Source: DASRSS01 sp035656335
GTDB taxonomy: Bacteria > Actinomycetota > Actinomycetes > Mycobacteriales > Jatrophihabitantaceae
Direction: 5' to 3'
Length of the DNA stretch: 24,125 nt
NCBI GenBank assembly: GCA_035656335.1
Contig: DASRSS010000306.1
Coordinates: 1-24,125, forward strand
Shown: positions 21,474 to 24,125 of the stretch, one piece after another
How the letters are laid out: every line of letters starts with the position of its first letter
How positions within the stretch are numbered: the stretch's first letter is position 1
Program-made: the position numbers and the translations under genes
Notes under the pieces: model-generated
The model's database searches: none
Told to the model about the DNA's origin: nothing
The model's input: only the letters and a program-made list of their open reading frames with translations

Positions 21474-23629
21474 CCGTCGACCTGGACCGGTTCATGTCCG
21501 GCGCGCACCACGACCCGCACTCCGTCCTCGGCCGCCACCCGGACGGCAAGGGCCGGACCATCGTGCGCACGCTGCGCCCGGAGGCGACCGCGGTCGACGT
21601 GCGCCACGGTCACTCCCGCACGCCGATGAAGCTGCTGCGCGAGGGCGGCCTGTTCGAGGCGGTGATCGACGGCGAGGTCGGCGATTACCGGCTCGAGGTC
21701 AGCTACGGCTCGGACAGCTACCTCGTCGACGATCCGTACCGCTGGCTGCCGACGCTCGGCGAGGTCGACCTGCACCTGATCGGCGAGGGGCGGCACGAGA
21801 ACCTCTGGCACGTGCTCGGTGCGCACCGGCGCAGCTACGACACCCCGGGGGGGCCGGTCAGCGGCACGTCGTTCGCGGTGTGGGCGCCGAACGCGCGGGG
21901 CGTCCGCCTGATCGGCGACTTCGACCACTGGTCCGGGCGCGCGCTGCCGATGCGCTCGCTGGGATCGTCCGGCGTCTGGGAGCTGTTCGTGCCGGGCGTC
22001 GAGGACGGCGCGCGGTACAAGTTCCGGATCCTCGGCGCGGACGGCCAGTGGCGCGAGAAGGCCGACCCGATGGCGTTCGCGACCGAGGTGCCGCCCGCGA
22101 CCGCGTCCATCGTGCACACCTCGCGGTACGAATGGGGCGACGGCGACTGGCTGGACCGGCGCGCGAAGACCGCGTGGCACGCCGCGCCGATGTCGATCTA
22201 CGAGGTGCACCTCGGTTCGTGGCGGCTGGGGCTGTCCTACCGCGAGCTCGCCGAGCAGCTCGCCGCGCACGTGCTCGAGTCCGGGTTCACGCACGTCGAG
22301 TTCCTGCCCGTCGCCGAGCACCCGTTCGGCGGCTCGTGGGGCTACCAGGTGTCGTCCTACTACGCGCCGTCCGCGCGCTTCGGCAGCCCGGACGAATTCC
22401 GCCACCTCGTCGACGCGCTGCACCAGGCCGGCATCGGCGTGATCGTCGACTGGGTGCCCGCCCACTTCCCGAAGGACGAGTGGGCGCTGGCGCGCTTCGA
22501 CGGCACACCGCTTTACGAGCACGCCGATCCCCGCCGTGGCGAGCAGCTGGACTGGGGCACGTACGTGTTCGACTTCGGCCGCAGCGAGGTGCGCAACTTC
22601 CTCGTCGCGAACGCGCTGTTCTGGCTCGAGGAGTTCCACGTGGACGGCCTGCGCGTCGACGCCGTCGCGTCCATGCTGTACCTGGACTACTCGCGTCCGG
22701 AGGGCGGTTGGCTGCCCAACAAGTACGGCGGGCGCGAGAACCTGGAGGCGGTCGCGTTCCTGCAGGAGATGAACGCGACGGTCTACAAGCGGGTGCCCGG
22801 CGTGGTCACGATCGCCGAGGAGTCGACCTCGTGGCCGGGCGTGACGCGTCCGACCCACCTGGGCGGTCTCGGCTTCGGCTTCAAGTGGGACATGGGCTGG
22901 ATGCACGACACGCTCAGCTACATCGCGCACCAGCCGATCCACCGCCAGTACCACCACAACGAGCTGACGTTCTCGATGATGTACGCGTACACCGAGAACT
23001 TCGTCATGCCGCTCTCGCACGACGAGGTGGTGCACGGCAAGGGCTCGCTGCTGAACAAGATCCCGGGCGACCGCTGGCAGCAGATGGCCACGCTGCGCAC
23101 GCTGTACGCGTACATGTGGGCGCACCCGGGCAAGCAGTTGCTGTTCATGGGGCAGGAGTTCGCGCAGGGCGCCGAATGGTCCGAGGCGCGCTCGCTGGAC
23201 TGGTGGCTGCTGGACTCCCCCGACCACCGCGGCGTCGCCCGGCTGATCGCGGACCTCAACCACACCTATCGCGAGACGGACGCGCTCTGGTCGCAGGACA
23301 CCTCGCCCGAGGGGTTCCGCTGGATCGACGCGAACGACGCGTCCGGGAACGTCTACTCGTTCCTGCGTCATGGGGTCGACGGCTCGGTGATCGCGTGCGT
23401 CGCGAACTTCTCGGCCGTCCCGCACGAGAACTACCGGCTGGGCCTGCCGTTCGCCGGGCGCTGGGACGAGGTGATCAACACCGATGCCGACCAGTACTTC
23501 GGCTCGGGCGTCGGCAACTTCGGCGGCGTGACCGCGGTGGACGAACCGTGGCACGGCCTGCCCGCGTCGACCACCCTGCGCGTTCCCCCGCTCGGCGCGC
23601 TCTGGCTGCGCTACGCCGGCCCGTCCTGA
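21470..23629 (+). CDS. glgB: 1,4-alpha-glucan branching enzyme
   Basis: A 719-residue GH13 branching enzyme that cuts alpha-1,4 chains and re-attaches them as alpha-1,6 branches. Order: extra N-terminal CBM48-like domain (about 1-105; HHDPHSVLGRH), second CBM48 (about 125-230; TSFAVWAPNARGVRLIGDF), catalytic barrel, and C-terminal beta domain. Catalytic motifs: DWVPAHFPKD, GLRVDAVASMLYLDYSR with nucleophile D397, TIAEESTSWP with acid/base E450, and PLSHDEVVHGK. Length is near the usual actinobacterial ~730. GTG 21470 overlaps the mak stop and has GGAGGT at 21455-21460 inside mak. It completes the TreS-Mak-GlgE-GlgB route to branched alpha-glucan. Confidence 0.98.
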   Translation: MTVDLDRFMSGAHHDPHSVLGRHPDGKGRTIVRTLRPEATAVDVRHGHSRTPMKLLREGGLFEAVIDGEVGDYRLEVSYGSDSYLVDDPYRWLPTLGEVDLHLIGEGRHENLWHVLGAHRRSYDTPGGPVSGTSFAVWAPNARGVRLIGDFDHWSGRALPMRSLGSSGVWELFVPGVEDGARYKFRILGADGQWREKADPMAFATEVPPATASIVHTSRYEWGDGDWLDRRAKTAWHAAPMSIYEVHLGSWRLGLSYRELAEQLAAHVLESGFTHVEFLPVAEHPFGGSWGYQVSSYYAPSARFGSPDEFRHLVDALHQAGIGVIVDWVPAHFPKDEWALARFDGTPLYEHADPRRGEQLDWGTYVFDFGRSEVRNFLVANALFWLEEFHVDGLRVDAVASMLYLDYSRPEGGWLPNKYGGRENLEAVAFLQEMNATVYKRVPGVVTIAEESTSWPGVTRPTHLGGLGFGFKWDMGWMHDTLSYIAHQPIHRQYHHNELTFSMMYAYTENFVMPLSHDEVVHGKGSLLNKIPGDRWQQMATLRTLYAYMWAHPGKQLLFMGQEFAQGAEWSEARSLDWWLLDSPDHRGVARLIADLNHTYRETDALWSQDTSPEGFRWIDANDASGNVYSFLRHGVDGSVIACVANFSAVPHENYRLGLPFAGRWDEVINTDADQYFGSGVGNFGGVTAVDEPWHGLPASTTLRVPPLGALWLRYAGPS

Positions 23630-23707
23630 CCCGCGATCCGCTCGCGCACGAGGGCCAACCGCGGTCGGATAGGTTCTAGGCACCGGTCGTTCGTCGAAGG
23701 GATCGTC

Positions 23708-23971
23708 ATGGCTCTGTTCTCGCTGCGCAAGGTCGGCCTGCTCGTGGCCGCGACCGGCGCCGCCCACCTGGTCAAGCCGGAGGCGTTCGAGGGGATCACC
23801 AAGACGGCCTTCCCGGACGACACGCAGGCCTGGGTGAAGCGCAACGGCGCGACCGAACTCGCGATCGGCGCCGCCCTGGCCGTCCCGAAGCTGCGCAAGC
23901 TCGGCGTCCTCGGGCTGCTCGGCTACGTCGGCTTCCTCGGCGCGCGCGCCAAGGCCAGCGGCGCGTTCTAG
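23708..23971 (+). CDS. Small predicted membrane protein, DoxX-like
   Basis: An 87-residue protein with three hydrophobic stretches: about 8-20, 48-58 and 65-80. It resembles short DoxX-like proteins of actinobacteria in layout (LRKVGLLVAATGAAHLVKPE, then GATELAIGAALAVPKLRKLG). I recognise the general type but know no function. ATG 23708 is preceded by GAAGGG (23696-23701, spacing six). A TANNNT-type TAGGTT at 23670-23675 could be the -10 of its own promoter, so it need not be part of the glg transcript that ends 78 bases upstream. Confidence 0.8.
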   Translation: MALFSLRKVGLLVAATGAAHLVKPEAFEGITKTAFPDDTQAWVKRNGATELAIGAALAVPKLRKLGVLGLLGYVGFLGARAKASGAF

Positions 23972-23979
23972 CGTTCTAG
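23964..23979 (+). repeat. Tandem eight-base duplication across a stop codon
   Basis: CGTTCTAG occurs twice in direct succession (23964-23971 and 23972-23979). The first copy contains the TAG stop of the small membrane protein gene. It looks like a simple slippage duplication. Confidence 0.6.
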
Positions 23980-23982
23980 CGG

Positions 23983-24125
23983 TCAGCCGCGGACCAGCCA
24001 GCCGCGCAGCAGCAGCGCGGCGGCCGGAACGCGGGCGCGTCGCTCGCCGTGCCTGCGCAGTTGGGGCAGTTCGTTGCGCAGCCGGTCGCGCTCGGCCGAA
24101 CGGATCAGGTCCGCGTGCCGCTGCT
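23983..24125 (-). CDS. C-terminal end of an unrecognised protein (5' part beyond the window)
   Basis: From TGA (23985 to 23983) the minus strand is open to the right edge, giving the last 46 residues of a protein. They are rich in Arg, Leu and Ala (LIRSAERDRLRNELPQL, then AALLLRGWLVRG). The first part looks helical and the last 15 residues are hydrophobic. The fragment is too short to assign a family. It converges on the small membrane protein gene with an 11-base gap. Confidence 0.6.
   Translation of the reverse strand, partial: QRHADLIRSAERDRLRNELPQLRRHGERRARVPAAALLLRGWLVRG

Noticed and set aside
21380..23767. 795-codon minus-strand open frame opposite glgB
   Set aside because: It is an antisense shadow of glgB, which has every catalytic motif on the plus strand.

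Overview
The window is high-GC DNA (about two-thirds G+C or more by eye) from an actinobacterium. The strongest evidence is a complete GlgE-pathway cluster (glgP, glgE, treS, mak, glgB) with protein sequences close to those of mycobacteria and streptomycetes. NarL/LuxR-type regulators, many GTG starts, tetranucleotide stop/start overlaps and secreted proteins of the choice-of-anchor P type agree with this. I cannot name the genus; a member of the Frankia/Geodermatophilus/Jatrophihabitans-like groups would fit, but that is inference.

Region 1 (1-8159, minus strand) is a tight operon, read right to left. It holds a three-domain protein (polyprenyl-phosphate glycosyltransferase, GtrA membrane domain, HPr-kinase-like P-loop domain), then a secreted purple-acid-phosphatase-like metallophosphoesterase with Ig/Fn3/LamG-like modules. 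A GT39/ArnT/PMT-type membrane glycosyltransferase and a secreted protein built of two ~180-residue repeats follow, the last running off the left edge. Two of the three junctions are ATGA overlaps. Together they look like a machine that makes a lipid-linked sugar, flips it and transfers it outside the cell, perhaps onto the secreted proteins encoded beside it. Divergent to it (8379-9809, plus) is a secreted choice-of-anchor P family protein.

Region 2 (9806-13661) is a regulatory island. On the minus strand a LuxR-type response regulator, a formyltransferase-fold protein lacking the usual catalytic Asn, and a small zinc-ribbon protein form one unit. On the plus strand, diverging from the regulator across a 275-base AT-richer gap, are a small soluble histidine-kinase-like protein and a second LuxR-type regulator whose phospho-acceptor Asp is Glu.

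Region 3 (13667-23629) is trehalose/alpha-glucan metabolism. glgP (minus) faces away from glgE-treS-mak-glgB (plus) across a 66-base divergent promoter region. TreS turns trehalose into maltose, Mak phosphorylates it to maltose-1-phosphate, GlgE polymerises this into linear alpha-1,4-glucan, GlgB adds alpha-1,6 branches, and GlgP degrades the glucan to glucose-1-phosphate. All five genes start with GTG.

Region 4 (23708-24125) holds a small predicted membrane protein (plus) and the 3' end of an unrecognised minus-strand gene. I saw no rRNA, tRNA, insertion sequence, CRISPR array or convincing rho-independent terminator. The best candidates for something undescribed are the surface-glycosylation operon with its kinase-fused glycosyltransferase, and the kinase/regulator pair with the Asp-to-Glu receiver.
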